Shown here one piece after another: positions 10,616 through 21,154 of a stretch of 64,000 nt of DNA. The translations under genes and the position numbers were made by a program. The DNA comes from Sebastes aleutianus (lineage: Eukaryota > Chordata > Actinopteri > Perciformes > Sebastidae): NCBI GenBank assembly GCA_916700875.1, contig CAKAKS010000066.1:12185361-12249360 (forward strand). The letters run 5' to 3'. How positions within the stretch are numbered: the stretch's first letter is position 1; each line of letters starts with the position of its first letter. Under the pieces are notes generated by a model. It worked only from the letters and a program-made list of their open reading frames with translations, was not told the DNA's origin and did no database searches.

Positions 10616-13600
10616 ATGTCTTCTCTCGGACGCGTCTCTCAGATGTTCCTGAGGTCTTCTCTCTCTCAGAGCCGGCGTCAGCTCTCTGCTGCTGCTGCTG
10701 CTGCTGGAGGACACTCCGAGCAGGCAGGTGAGTGTATCACCTCATGTATTCATCCTCTGGTTGTAGTTAACGTCATGTATCTGTGACGTTGTGACCTTGC
10801 TGAGCTAACTAGCATTAGCATCCTTGAGAGGACAGGACACAGAAGAAGCTGCTCAAAACATCAGCTTTATAACATGAAGATGTTCTCATTTCATCCTGCC
10901 ACTTCATTAAAACATTCACGCAGTCATTCATAAAGTCTTAGTGTAGTTTCAGTTTACTTTAGTGTGTTGTTTACATGGCTTTAAAGTGGAGCAGGAACAC
11001 TGACTTAGCTGGCAAGAGCTAAAGAGCAACAACCGTAAACACATGTCCCCTCAGGTCTATAGATAGGAGCCACTAATGTAATCATTTCTCCAGCTTCAAG
11101 GTCGTAGAAAGTAGAAAGGTAAGGAACAACAGTTAGGATAAGACAGGGGTCAGCCACATGTGGCTCTTTAGCTCCTCTCCAGTGGCTCCCTGTGGATTTA
11201 TACAAATGGAAATGAATAACTGTTTTTTGTTTACATTTTTATTTTCATTTATCATTGATGTAGGTCTAATGTACGACGGAGAATTAGGGCCATATTGAGG
11301 AAAAAAGTTGTAATATTATAATAATAAAGTCAGAAGTTTAAGAGAAAAAAGTTGTAGTGTTATGAGAATAAAGTCATAATATTATAAAAAAGTAATTTTA
11401 CTTGTGGTTTTCTTTTTTCTCGTAATATTCTGACTTTATTCTCGTAATAATACAACTTTTTTTTCTGCTAAAGTTACGACTTTATTCTGGAAATCTCAGA
11501 TGTTTTATCCCTCAATGTGGCCCTAATACTCCATCGTACATCTGCTCTTTGCCCTCACTGCATTAGACTTATATCCTATAGACTATAAACTGTGTTACCT
11601 TCATCACAATGATCAATTTTTTTGCGGCTCCAGACAGATTTCTTTTTTTTATTTTTGCCTAAAATGTCTCTTTTGATAGTAAAGGTTGCTGACCCCTGGG
11701 CTAAGGTAAGGAGCAACAGTTAGGCTTAACTAAACAACTTGGTGCTGAAGATATGAGCATAAAACAGTTAGCCTACTTTATAGAGAGGGGTAACAAGTAC
11801 AAGACAAAACTAAATAGGATTCTCACGAGCAAAATTAACGAGTATATAGTTTTTTTTAATATAAATGAGATGGAGAGAAAACCCAGCAGACATTATTTGA
11901 AGAAGGGCGTTTAACTACGGACTCACTTAAAAATATGAATGTGATTCATATTGCTTAGTAAAAGGATCACATTAATAATACCCAGCTAGTGAGATGATTG
12001 TATCTTTTATAGGCAGATCAAAAAAGCTTGGAGTTGAAAGTCACCTTTAGTTAACAGCAGGTCAAGGTAGCATTAAGTGGCTCAATAATACCTCTGACCT
12101 AGGTGATCACCAAACAATACATTTATTCAGTCAAAAATTAATGAATACAAATAATAACTTTTAATTTAAACTCCCCATTGATGCATATATTGATGGAAAT
12201 AATTGCTGAAACTCACCTAAGATGACAAGATTACAACGTTACAGGGAAAACATTTTTTTGCATCACATAATTGCTGTCTTTTGCAGACAGTGGTAGTAGA
12301 AACTACTGCATTCACATTTTCAGTGTTAATCTGATCTACAGTAATTACATATGTTAGGACTGTCCATAATGTGTGTCAGATAAAATCAGTCATTCAAACA
12401 GGAGATGTGTCAAGTATTTAATACTCTTATCAACATGGGAGTGGGAAAATATGCAGGCTTTATGCTAATATATGTATATATTTGTTATTGGAAATCAATT
12501 AACACAAAATAATGACAAATATTGTCCAGAAACCCTCACAGGTACTGCATTTAGCATAAAAAAATATGCTCAAATCATAACATGTCAAACTGCAGCCCAA
12601 CAGGCAACAACAGCTGCAGGGACCCCTTTGAAAATGGCCATGTCATTTTTTCCTCATCAAAATGTAGCGCATATTTGGAGCGTTATTTAGCCTCTTTCTT
12701 GACAGGCTAGTATGACATGGATTCCTTAGGTGGTTTTTAGTTTCATATAATACCAGTATCTTCACTATAGCTTTATAACTGAACCCGCTACAACCTAAAA
12801 ATCGCAAGTTGTATTAATGCCATAAAGAAATTAGTGGCGTTCAAACAAATTTGCGTTAACACGTTATCGCATAACCTTTGACAGCACTAGTTCAAAATTT
12901 AGTTGGTTTTGACTGGCCTTAACTGGGAGGCGAGAGATTAAATCTGGAGGCTCCCCACCACAATACCATTTGCATCATCGTGACAATCAGTCCTTTAAAT
13001 GCCAATTCATAAATCTGCTTTAAATTGTGTGGGTTAATTCAAGCATTATTCTTTTCTCTGTGTATCTTTCGCACATTCCTGCAAAAAAACTACTACTACT
13101 AAAATGGTACAGCTCTTTTATTCAAATAACAGATGTATCATACATGTTTTTATAGTATATTTTTATTGTATTTTTTTTCTGTTCTATATTCTGCATTACT
13201 TGCATTTACTTTTATTGTCTCTTACTATGCTTAATGTTATGCAACAAAACACCTAGGCAAATTCCTTGTATGTGAAAACCTACTTGGCAATGAACCGGAT
13301 TCTGATTCTTTATGAATAGTAACTTCCAGAGATATAAGCTGGTGGTATTCCACATTTTAGTTATGGTTAAGACCACACTCTGGGTAATAGCATAAAGTCT
13401 TCTAACTAACGTTTATTTTGTCTAACATTTCATGTCAAACTTGGTGGGTGCAGATTTGAAACATCGTAATGAAACAAAATTTTCTTACTTCCCAAGGGAG
13501 CGTCTTGCGTCCTAAAAAGCTAATTAATTTTCAACAATCTTAGTGTGGTGGGATTTCAAATGGCTTTTTTTGTCAAACTAATCATTATTGTCTTTCTCTT

Positions 13601-13949
13601 CCAGCCAGGACATGGAAGATCCTCTCTTTCGTGGTTGCCCTACCTGGTGTTGCGGTGTGCATGTTGAACATGTACTTGAAAGAGCAGCAGCATACCCATG
13701 AACAGCCGGAGTTTGTCCCTTACTCCCACCTTCGCATTCGCAGCAAGGTCTGACTTTAGGCAACTTGAATAATTCACATTCCAAAATGACCTTCTTAAAT
13801 GCCACAATTATCTATATTTTTACTTAATCATTTGTTGCCTAAATTATTCTTTCTTACAGCGTTTCCCTTGGGGAGATGGCACCAAATCCCTTTTCCACAA
13901 CCCACACGCGAATGCCCTACCTGACGGCTATGAGGGCCACGATGAATAA
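10616..13949 (+). CDS. cox6a1: Cytochrome c oxidase subunit 6A, mitochondrial
   Basis: A nuclear-encoded single-pass subunit of respiratory complex IV in the inner mitochondrial membrane. Three exons (10616-10727, 13605-13747, 13860-13949) give 114 aa, normal for the family. Residues 1-37 are a basic, serine-rich mitochondrial presequence (MSSLGRVSQMFLRSSLSQSRR), ending with six alanines. TWKILSFVVALPGVAVCMLN is the membrane helix region, followed by PEFVPYSHLRIRSKRFPWGD and HNPHANALPDGYE, both strongly conserved. Intron 1 (2.9 kb) carries several transposon copies. AATAAA is at 14150-14155. The form is named cox6a1 because the liver-type sequence fits and it neighbours pla2g1b as in mammals; cox6a2 is the alternative. 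Confidence 0.93.
11144..11698. mobile_element. hAT-type element with a nested MITE
   Basis: The ends CAGGGGTCAGC and GCTGACCCCTG are inverted. The flanks GGATAAGA and GGCTAAGG match at six of eight bases, an aged 8-bp duplication. The palindromic TACGACGGA MITE lies inside at 11272-11538. A 20-bp motif (ggtaagga-caacagttagg) occurs on both sides of the element. Confidence 0.65.
11272..11538. repeat. Palindromic TACGACGGA MITE (copy 2)
   Basis: Second copy of the element at 1017-1644, with TACGACGGA at the left end, TCCATCGTA at the right end and an ATAAAGTC-rich interior. It is nested in the hAT element. Confidence 0.75.
12355..12889 (+). repeat. GGGCTGTCAA MITE (copy c)
   Basis: This intron 1 copy lies opposite to copies a and b. 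It starts TTAGGACTGTC and ends TTTGACAGCACTA. The middle part with the gtctcccc segment is deleted. Confidence 0.7.
13130..13312 (+). mobile_element. LINE 3' tail
   Basis: The terminal sequence aattccttgtatgtgaaaac followed by ccggattctgattct is typical of the 3' ends of L2/CR1-like retrotransposons. Only the tail is present. Confidence 0.55.
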
Positions 13950-14420
13950 ACCCTTCCTCCAGACCTCATAACTGGCACAGGGACCAGTCCTCCATCAGCA
14001 TTTGTTACTGGACCACACTTCCATTACATACAGTACAACTCCTCATTTTTGTTGTTTACCGCTGTGCTCTCAACATGGGGCACCCGAGCCAACAGTTTCT
14101 TTACTCTGGACCATTAAGCAAAATGTCAGACTGATACTGAATTAACATAAATAAAATAATATTATTACCTCAATTCATGTTTTATTGATTGTGTGTTGAT
14201 GTGATGCAGGGTTCCAGGTTTTCCACCCTCAGTGTATTGAAACAAATAGGCCTTTTTCACAGCAAACACGTCGACAGGTCACAGCAGAAAAAGGTGTAAA
14301 TAATAAATAAAGGATGGTTGGATTTCATTCAGCTACTTCAGTTTCAGGGTCCTGGTATTGTGCCTGCTGGCTCACCGTCACACTGCCATGGGTTACTGCG
14401 ACATAACAATGGAGACATTT

Positions 14421-14804
14421 TTAAAGAGGACCCGTTATGTGTATTTTCAGGTTCATAGTTGTATTTTGGGTTTCAAGTAGAAGCGCTTTATTCTTCTCAT
14501 ACCGGCTGTGCTGCAGCACCTCTTTTCACCACTCTTTCGGACTCCACTCCAGCTCCACTCTAACTAGCTTTGTTTGCAGGCGTGCCAAACTAGCCGCTGG
14601 GCAGGTATTATACACGTGTTACTCTGTGACATCACCACGTTATGGAAAAAAAGGCAGGACTTCACGTGAGGCGTTCAGGAGCAGTGTTTCTGTGGGAGAG
14701 AGTAACTCCCTTTGGCTTGGACTTTGAGCTTTATAACTTTGCAGACCTTTTACATGCACAAACTATATAAAGAAAAGGGCAAAAGCACAATAGGTCTCCT
14801 TTAA
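14421..14804. mobile_element. TTAA-type MITE, family GGACCTATTATGC (copy 1)
   Basis: It begins TTAAAGAGGACCCGTTATG and ends CACAATAGGTCTCCTTTAA, an inverted pair. Other copies are at 17410-18203 and 58137-58469. Confidence 0.75.
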
Positions 14805-15249
14805 TGATATTAGTAACATCTGCACCTTTCCAATCTCACTTTCTTTTTAATTTATTGGCTATTTAAAGGCCGTGGTTCACCCACACAGGTGATTTCACTT
14901 ATTTGGTTTATTTTCAGGACTGTAGGCGTGTACAGACTTTGACTTTCTCCCTCATTCACACTTGTTAAGGTGGGATAAATTAATCATTTCTCAAACGTAA
15001 ATGAAGTACCAGCGATGCGACATAATCCCCAGCCTTTGAATTCATGTGCTTTTTCACAGTTGGAATATTTTTACATAATTCCGTACACAGAATCCGGCTT
15101 GTGTTTGAAAGTTTGGATTCAGGGTCTGAAAAAAAATGTTAAATTGGAAATATAGTGAATTCAATAGGCCTTTTTTCACAGCAGACATTTTTGACTTGTC
15201 ATAGTTGGAAAAGCACAGGTGTTACTAATGATGGCTCTGTTGTGTTCAG

Positions 15250-15617
15250 GGCCCCGCTGCGAGAAACGTTATCGTCTCTGACCGGGTGCCGGTGTCTTCC
15301 TGTGGCTGCGGTCGGAGACGATAACGTTTCTTTTCCTGCTTCAGCCCCGGAGTCTGAAGCAGGAAAAGCCAACACTAGGATCAACAGTGATTCATGGAGA
15401 GACCTTCGTCTGGTCAGCTAACATTACTGCCAAGCAGGTGAAATATAGTGATATTGTGGTTTTAGCTGACGTGTGTCGCCTCACTGTTTTGAGCGATGCT
15501 CGTTCATGTCTATTTAGAGCGAGCAAGTGCGAATCCAACGCTGACTTTCATTGACTTAAACGGCCACAGGTGTCGCTGTTAAGAAGCATTTCTGAAAGTT
15601 ACAAACAGTCCCTTTAA
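15250..15617. mobile_element. TTAA-type MITE, family GGGACTGTTTGTAAC (partial)
   Basis: Aligns by eye with the right part of the full copy at 35168-35854 (shared gagaaacgttatcgtct and the terminus gttacaaacagtccctttaa). The left end is missing. Confidence 0.65.
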
Positions 15618-16164
15618 ACCTGCTTTATAATATAAAAAAAAAAAAAAATCTTACTTTTTACAATATGGGACCTTTAAGCCTTTTTCACAGCAGACATTTT
15701 TGACTTGTCATAATTGTCCTCATCTGTTATTTCACATAATTATTATTGCATGCATTTAGAAGACATTTCCTTTATATGGCACAATGATTAACATCTAGTA
15801 AGATGCTCTGGACCGGTTTCACGTGACTCCCCTCTTTGTTGCAGACTCCACCTCTTTCACGTGAACGCGCCTTAAGCCGAATTAGAAAATCCAGGGTTAA
15901 CAAAGCTCGCTGATGTCCAGCTGCATAACACCGCTTTCCACCGTCTTTTTCCTCATTTCCGTCGCTCAGACAGTTAATGGTTGATGTGAAGCGTACCGTG
16001 ACTAACTGTCGCATTTATTAAGGTCGGGTTTGATCCGTTTTGACGACCGCGTAGGGTTAAGATCTGATTACTAAATCTAGCATTGAAACATCTCGGATAA
16101 CTGCGCGCACCCGCTCAGCCACAGAGGGAAGAGCAATCGAACACCGAGACCCGGATCACCATCC

Positions 16165-18532
16165 ATGAACACAGACAGAGGTGAGGAGACCTTTCTCATG
16201 ATGTCATAATAACATAAACTATACAGAAAGAAAAATCATTTTGACTCTCATAAATGTTAATAATATATAATAAATAATAATAAAAATAATATTTTTTTGT
16301 GTGTGTTTTTTTTTACAGATTTCCAAATGATGAAAAAACATGAGAGGGCACATTTTTTCAGCTCTAAAGAGCAGGAACTCATTTTGAAGTTGTATGAAGA
16401 AGAGAGAGAGATATTGACAGCCAAATCCAACACTACCAGTGCCTCTAAGCTGAGAGAGGAAGCCTGGCAGAGAATTGCTGATAAAATAAACGCGTAAGAA
16501 GACTATTTCACATAAGTGTGTGCAGCTGAGTCAATATGTTGGTTATGTTATTTTATTTTCTGAAGAAATGCTTTTACTTACATGTAAACTGGAGGGTTAG
16601 AAACCTAGTAAAAAAATATTACATTTAATTTCAGGGGATATACATTTTATTTATCGATTATTTTCTTTTAGCTTTTGCTGTATTTACTGATTTAAAATAC
16701 ACTTGTAGCTTCTGCATTTTTTTATGTGCATATATTTTATTTATAACTGTATTTTGTTATATGTGTATACTCTACACAATACACATAGGCAAAGCATGGA
16801 CGCTAATTGTCACTCTAATATTTGGACTAGAACTTTCCAAGAATCGCTGATACATAACGTTTTTATTATTTTCCAGGGTATCGGACAGCGGCTACAAAAG
16901 GACGTGGCAGCAAGTGAAAGTCAAACATAAAAATATAGTGCAAACAGGTATTGTTATTGCAAGTCTACATTTTCAGTGATTATAATGGCCAGGGGAGTAT
17001 TTTTTAACCTCTAAAATATATCCTTTTACAGCAAAAAGAAGACAGGTGGAGGTGATGAGGAATGAGGGGGGATCAGCAACCCCGTCGCTGACCTCTGCAG
17101 AGGAGGATGTGCTGCAGCACAGAGACAACAGGCTGAGAGTGGAGGTCCTCCCTGGGGGCGCTTGTATTGAGCCACTGACTGGATCTGACAGCTCTTTTAT
17201 TAGTGGTAGGTGTACTTAATGTCTGATTAAAACCCCTTCAGGATTTCCCCAAAATCTAACTCAATGTTGGCCCCTACCCCATACAGTGTCAGGCCATCCT
17301 GTCCTCCTCCTGCCTATAACAAAAACTGAACCAGAGAGCTTGAGCAGCGATGAGACAGACGTCAGTGACACTCATTTTGAAGGGGTGAGTGCTTTTGTCT
17401 TTTGAATACTTAAAGGGGACCTATTATGCTTTTGCGCTTTTCCCCTTTCCTTGTGTTTTTGTGCATGTAAAAGGTCTGCAAAGTTACAAAGCTCAAAGTA
17501 CATGCCAAAGGGAGTTACTTTCCCCCACAGAAACACTGCTCCTGAACTGCCTGAAACGCCTCGCTTGAAGTCCTGCCTTTTCTTCCGTAACGTGGTGATG
17601 GCATAATTCCTGCCAAGCGGCTAGTTTGGCACACCCTCACACAAAGCTAGTTAGAGCGGAGCTGGAGCAGAGTATGAAAAGTTAGGTTCAGCTGACCAAT
17701 CAGAGCAGACTGGGCTTTTGGGAGGGGTGGGGTTTATACTTGAACGAGACACCGTGGTGCGGGCCACCATAGCATGCACAAAGGGGTTTTTGCTCAGCGT
17801 GTTGTTTGTTTCAATATGCTCCGAAACGCCAAGAGGCGTAGAAACAAAATATAATATAAGATAAGCAAGAAGTCAACGAGTGATACCGGGAAGGAAAGTA
17901 GGCTGCCTGGCAACAATTGTAAACAATAAATACTGACATACGTACTGCCAAACATTGCATTTGTTTACTGTGAAATATTACTGTCGCTTACCTCTAAGTC
18001 AAAATTACTTTCTTTCCATGAGGCCTTTTTTTTTTTTTTAAAAGCCGTGATGACGTCATTTTCTGGCGCTGCAGCGACAATAAACCAGGCTTAAAGCGTT
18101 TTTTTTGTTGTTGTTTTTTTTACATTAAAGCATGTAAACATGTTCTTATAGAAACCCAAAATACAAGCAGGCTATGAAAATAAGCATAACAGGTCCTCTT
18201 TAATGCATGGATGTTTTTTTTTGGTAGGATATTCACAGTAGCAGCTTCCAGGAGAGGGTCAACTCAGCGTGTGCTGCAACTGGTGGAAGAAAGGCCGAGG
18301 TGAGTTCTATTATGTCAGTAGTGGGTTATGGGTAATAACAAAGAATAAGAACAATATGAGCTCATGTGTTGTTTCATTTCTTCTGCAGAGACGGACAGAA
18401 GACATAAGAGCCCTTTACTGCTGCTACCTCAAGAAGGAGATAGAGAACCGTGACCAACAGATGGCATACAGAGCACTTAAAATGAGGAAGTTGGAGAAAG
18501 AAATTTTATTACTTGATAAGCAGCTGATGTGA
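16165..18532 (+). CDS. Myb/SANT-like DNA-binding protein, Harbinger-transposon type
   Basis: A predicted nuclear DNA-binding protein. Seven exons (16165-16180, 16319-16493, 16877-16947, 17032-17205, 17287-17384, 18228-18299, 18389-18532) join in phase to 249 aa. Residues about 14-88 form the Myb/SANT-like trihelix: FSSKEQELILKLYEEE, then AWQRIADKINA, then YKRTWQQVKVKHKNI, typical of the Myb-like partner protein of PIF/Harbinger transposons. The acidic, serine-rich middle contains LPITKTEPESLSSDETD. The C-terminus is a coiled coil (LKKEIENRDQQMAYRALKMR, then KLEKEILLLDKQLM) common in these proteins. All frames are open, although a MITE fills intron 5. It may be a domesticated gene or a transposon gene; a decayed transposase lies just downstream on the other strand. 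Confidence 0.85.
17410..18203. mobile_element. TTAA-type MITE, family GGACCTATTATGC (copy 2)
   Basis: Lies inside intron 5 of the Myb/SANT gene. It starts TTAAAGGGGACCTATTATGC and ends AAGCATAACAGGTCCTCTTTAA in inverted form. It is longer than the other two copies because of extra internal sequence. Confidence 0.75.
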
Positions 18533-18609
18533 CCATGCAAAGAAATGCTAATGTTTTTATATCAGTGTTATATTATGTTTAAACATGATTTATTTAAGGT
18601 CAGAGTTAA

Positions 18610-18900
18610 CTGCAATGGTGGGCAGCAATGTCTCTTGCAATTCTGCCATTCATTTGTGCCGGACCCTTTGTTATTGTTGCAGTATTACACTGTGCAGCTC
18701 TACATATGCAACAGTACAGAGGGACTACACTATCTAGCACAGTCCGCAGACTGTGATAATATTGGAATCTTTCCTTTAGTTGCCCAAAGGTCATTTCAAT
18801 CCCGTCATTGTCTCGGCAAGAGTTGACCCAAGGTGGGCTTGAGGCCCAGTGAGACTTCAGGTTAGTGTCATGAAGAAGTGGAGTCCCCTGTGGAGGTGCT
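18610..18900 (-). pseudogene. Harbinger transposase C-terminal relic
   Basis: The minus strand encodes GIEMTFGQLKERFQ preceded by TPLLHDTNLKSHWASS, which corresponds to the conserved C-terminal part of PIF/Harbinger (HARBI1-type) DDE transposases, where EMTFGQLKxRFQ is a hallmark. The reading frame degrades after about 20 more residues, and upstream catalytic parts are not found. It lies about 80 bp from the 3' end of the Myb/SANT gene, tail to tail, as expected for one original Harbinger element. Dead copy. Confidence 0.65.
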
Positions 18901-19930
18901 GTGTAAACCCTGTGCCCCAGGAGGATTCATTATCACGTGAGTTACTGTGCATTGACACACTTAACTGCTCTCCAGCACATTGGATTTCAAAATGAATTTA
19001 TGAAACAACGAAAGACTCAGCAAGTGAAACAAATGCTCTGTTGGATTGAGATCAGGGAACTTCTAGTCAAGACCATTTTTTTGGTTGCTTTGTGTGTATG
19101 ATTTGGACACATTGTGGTCAGCCACACATCACTTTGCTTAAACATTCAGAATAAGATGTGGAATCACCGATAATGTGAAGTAAAAAAGTTGAAACTGATT
19201 CCTGCCACCAGCAGCATTTTCTACTTTATTCTTTGCATTAGACATGACAGTTATTGCTCTAAATGACGAGGCTGCCTGTACATTTACACTGTGGAACGTC
19301 TTTCTATAAGCTCTCTTTAAATGCTAAGAGAAAAAGTCATTGGCTCATATTAATTTATAAAAGTCTTCATTTTAATTATCAAGTTTTTTTTTTTTTTATG
19401 AATTGGTGCAATTGTTGTTTTTGTTTATTATTTGTGTTTTTTATCATTCTTTGTATGTAAAACATAATAATTTGTGAAATGTAAAACTATATTGTAGCCT
19501 ATCTCAAGGCTCTTGGAAACAGTGACATTTTCTTTTCAGTTTGTTCAATATCTGTAGTCCAGAAAGTGATTAAGGTCATAGGGACATAAGGTAATTAAAA
19601 AAAAAAACTATCAGTAATTATGATGATGAATAAAACACAACCATGTTTTTTTTCAAAATGTTGATGATGATGGTCGTACAAAAATATACCTAATTAATCT
19701 CATGTAATTTTTCACCTGTTGCTTGGATTTAGTTCAAATTACCCTGACCTCCGCACTACACCTTAAAGCAATATAAATATCAAGCTATGTATTTATTATA
19801 AAACTAGAGCATAGAGGCTACATTACATTTTTTCAACATATGACTTTTTTTTAATGACATTTTTCGTCCCTCCAGTTGTATCTCTCCTGAACCCTGGGAG
19901 GAGACACTCGTCTCACTCCACTGTCGGGCA
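18901..19930. other. Intergenic, AT-rich
   Basis: No gene or clear repeat is recognised. It may contain the decayed remainder of the Harbinger element. Confidence 0.35.
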
Positions 19931-19931
19931 T

Positions 19932-20425
19932 CGATGTGAGGATGGGAATTGAACCCTGCGCTGCCACAGCCAGAACCGGGAACTTAGCAACCAAGCCACC
20001 AATGCCACACGCACTTGAGACTGTTCTCTTCGTGTATTTGACTTCGTCATTAGAAGTTAGACCTGAAAACAGACTGTGTCACATAAGGATCGAACGCACA
20101 ACCTCCAGTATTCCAACCATATTCTACCACACTGAGCTATCTGACCAGTTACACTGATGAAGTGTTTGTTATTGTATTTGACTTCGTCATTAGAAGTTAG
20201 AACTGAAAACAGACTGTGCCATATAAGGATCAAACCCACAACCTCCAGTATTCCAACCCGATATTTACCACACTGAGCTATCTGACCGGATACACTGATG
20301 TAGTGTTTGTTACTGTATTTGACTTTCTCATTTAAAGTTATCTCTCAAAACTCACAGTGTCACATAAGGATTGAACGCACAACCTCCATTATTCCAAACA
20401 GATATCTACTGCCCTGAGCTAAAGC
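19932..20425 (-). repeat. Tandem array of tRNA-like units
   Basis: Read on the minus strand, three units of about 140 bp (20033-20174, 20175-20314, 20315-20425) each carry an A box (TAGCTCAGTGTGGTAG in unit 1) and a B box (GGTTGTGCGTTCGATCC in unit 1). In unit 1 the flanks GTCAGAT and ATGTGAC pair at six of seven positions as an acceptor stem, but the D stem is poor. A related tRNA-like piece with AGGGTTCAATTCCC lies at about 19937-19997. These are probably tRNA-derived repeats, not working tRNA genes. Confidence 0.6.
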
Positions 20426-20434
20426 TGGGGAACG

Positions 20435-20540
20435 ATAGTCTGGATGGGCGGGGGAAGAAGGTGGAAAAAGGGGGAGAAAGGGGGGAGAGGAAAAGAGGAG
20501 GAAAAGAGAGGAAAAGAAAGAAAAAGAGAAGAAAACACAA
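20435..20540 (+). repeat. Polypurine tract
   Basis: About 100 bp almost purely G and A, moving from G-rich (gggggagaaaggggggagag) to A-rich (gaaaagaaagaaaaagagaag). Confidence 0.85.
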
Positions 20541-21150
20541 TTCTGTAGCTCTTATTTTCACCCACATGGTGTTTTGAAGTCTTTATACACCATAGTATTT
20601 TTGTTAAAGAATAAAAACATTATCTTTTGTGCTTTTCGGGGGGAACAATACATGTCCACTTGAGAGGCAGTTCGAATCTCGTCTCTGGCAGGGTCGAAGT
20701 TTATAATATGCAGTAAAAAATAGTTTGTGTTGCTCGTGTAAACTTGAATTGACTCAAGATATAATTTTAATGCAAGACTTGTGCACTGCAACTAATACAT
20801 TAATATTGAAAATCGTTCAGGTTTCCTTATACAGTCATATAACTGGTAGATTACTACAGATAACAAATATACAAAACATTATCATCATCCATGATGATGT
20901 TTTGCATTATTATAATAATAATAATAATAATATATTAGATTTATATAGCGCTTTTTAGTAATCTCAAAGACTCTTAATATTATTGCATACATCCTCCTTA
21001 TGACTGATTAATGAACTGTTAGGCAAGATAGGTCAAAATGTTAGTAGAATAAATCATAATGTACTGGAGAATAGTTGAGCAATATTGGGATGGACTTGCT
21101 GTGTGTAATTAATTAAAAAAATAACCATAGGAATACACATGAATTGAGAC
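20541..21150. other. Intergenic with a retroposon-like tail
   Basis: An (ATA)n tract followed by gatttatatagcgcttttta at about 20910-20970 matches the tail type at 1337. A B-box-like gcagttcgaatctcgtctct is at about 20667. No gene seen. Confidence 0.4.
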
Positions 21151-21154
21151 AGTA

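Larger units (their letters stand above)
14156..16164. other. Intergenic, cox6a1 to Myb/SANT gene
   Basis: It holds a TTAA-type MITE at 14421-14804, short TTTTTCACAGCAGACA fragments (about 14250, 15168, 15677), a partial MITE ending at 15617, and the presumed promoter and 5' UTR of the Myb/SANT gene. No coding exon is seen. Confidence 0.5.

Noticed and set aside
20033..20425. Functional tRNA genes
   Set aside because: The A and B boxes are recognisable but D and T stems pair poorly and units differ in the anticodon region.
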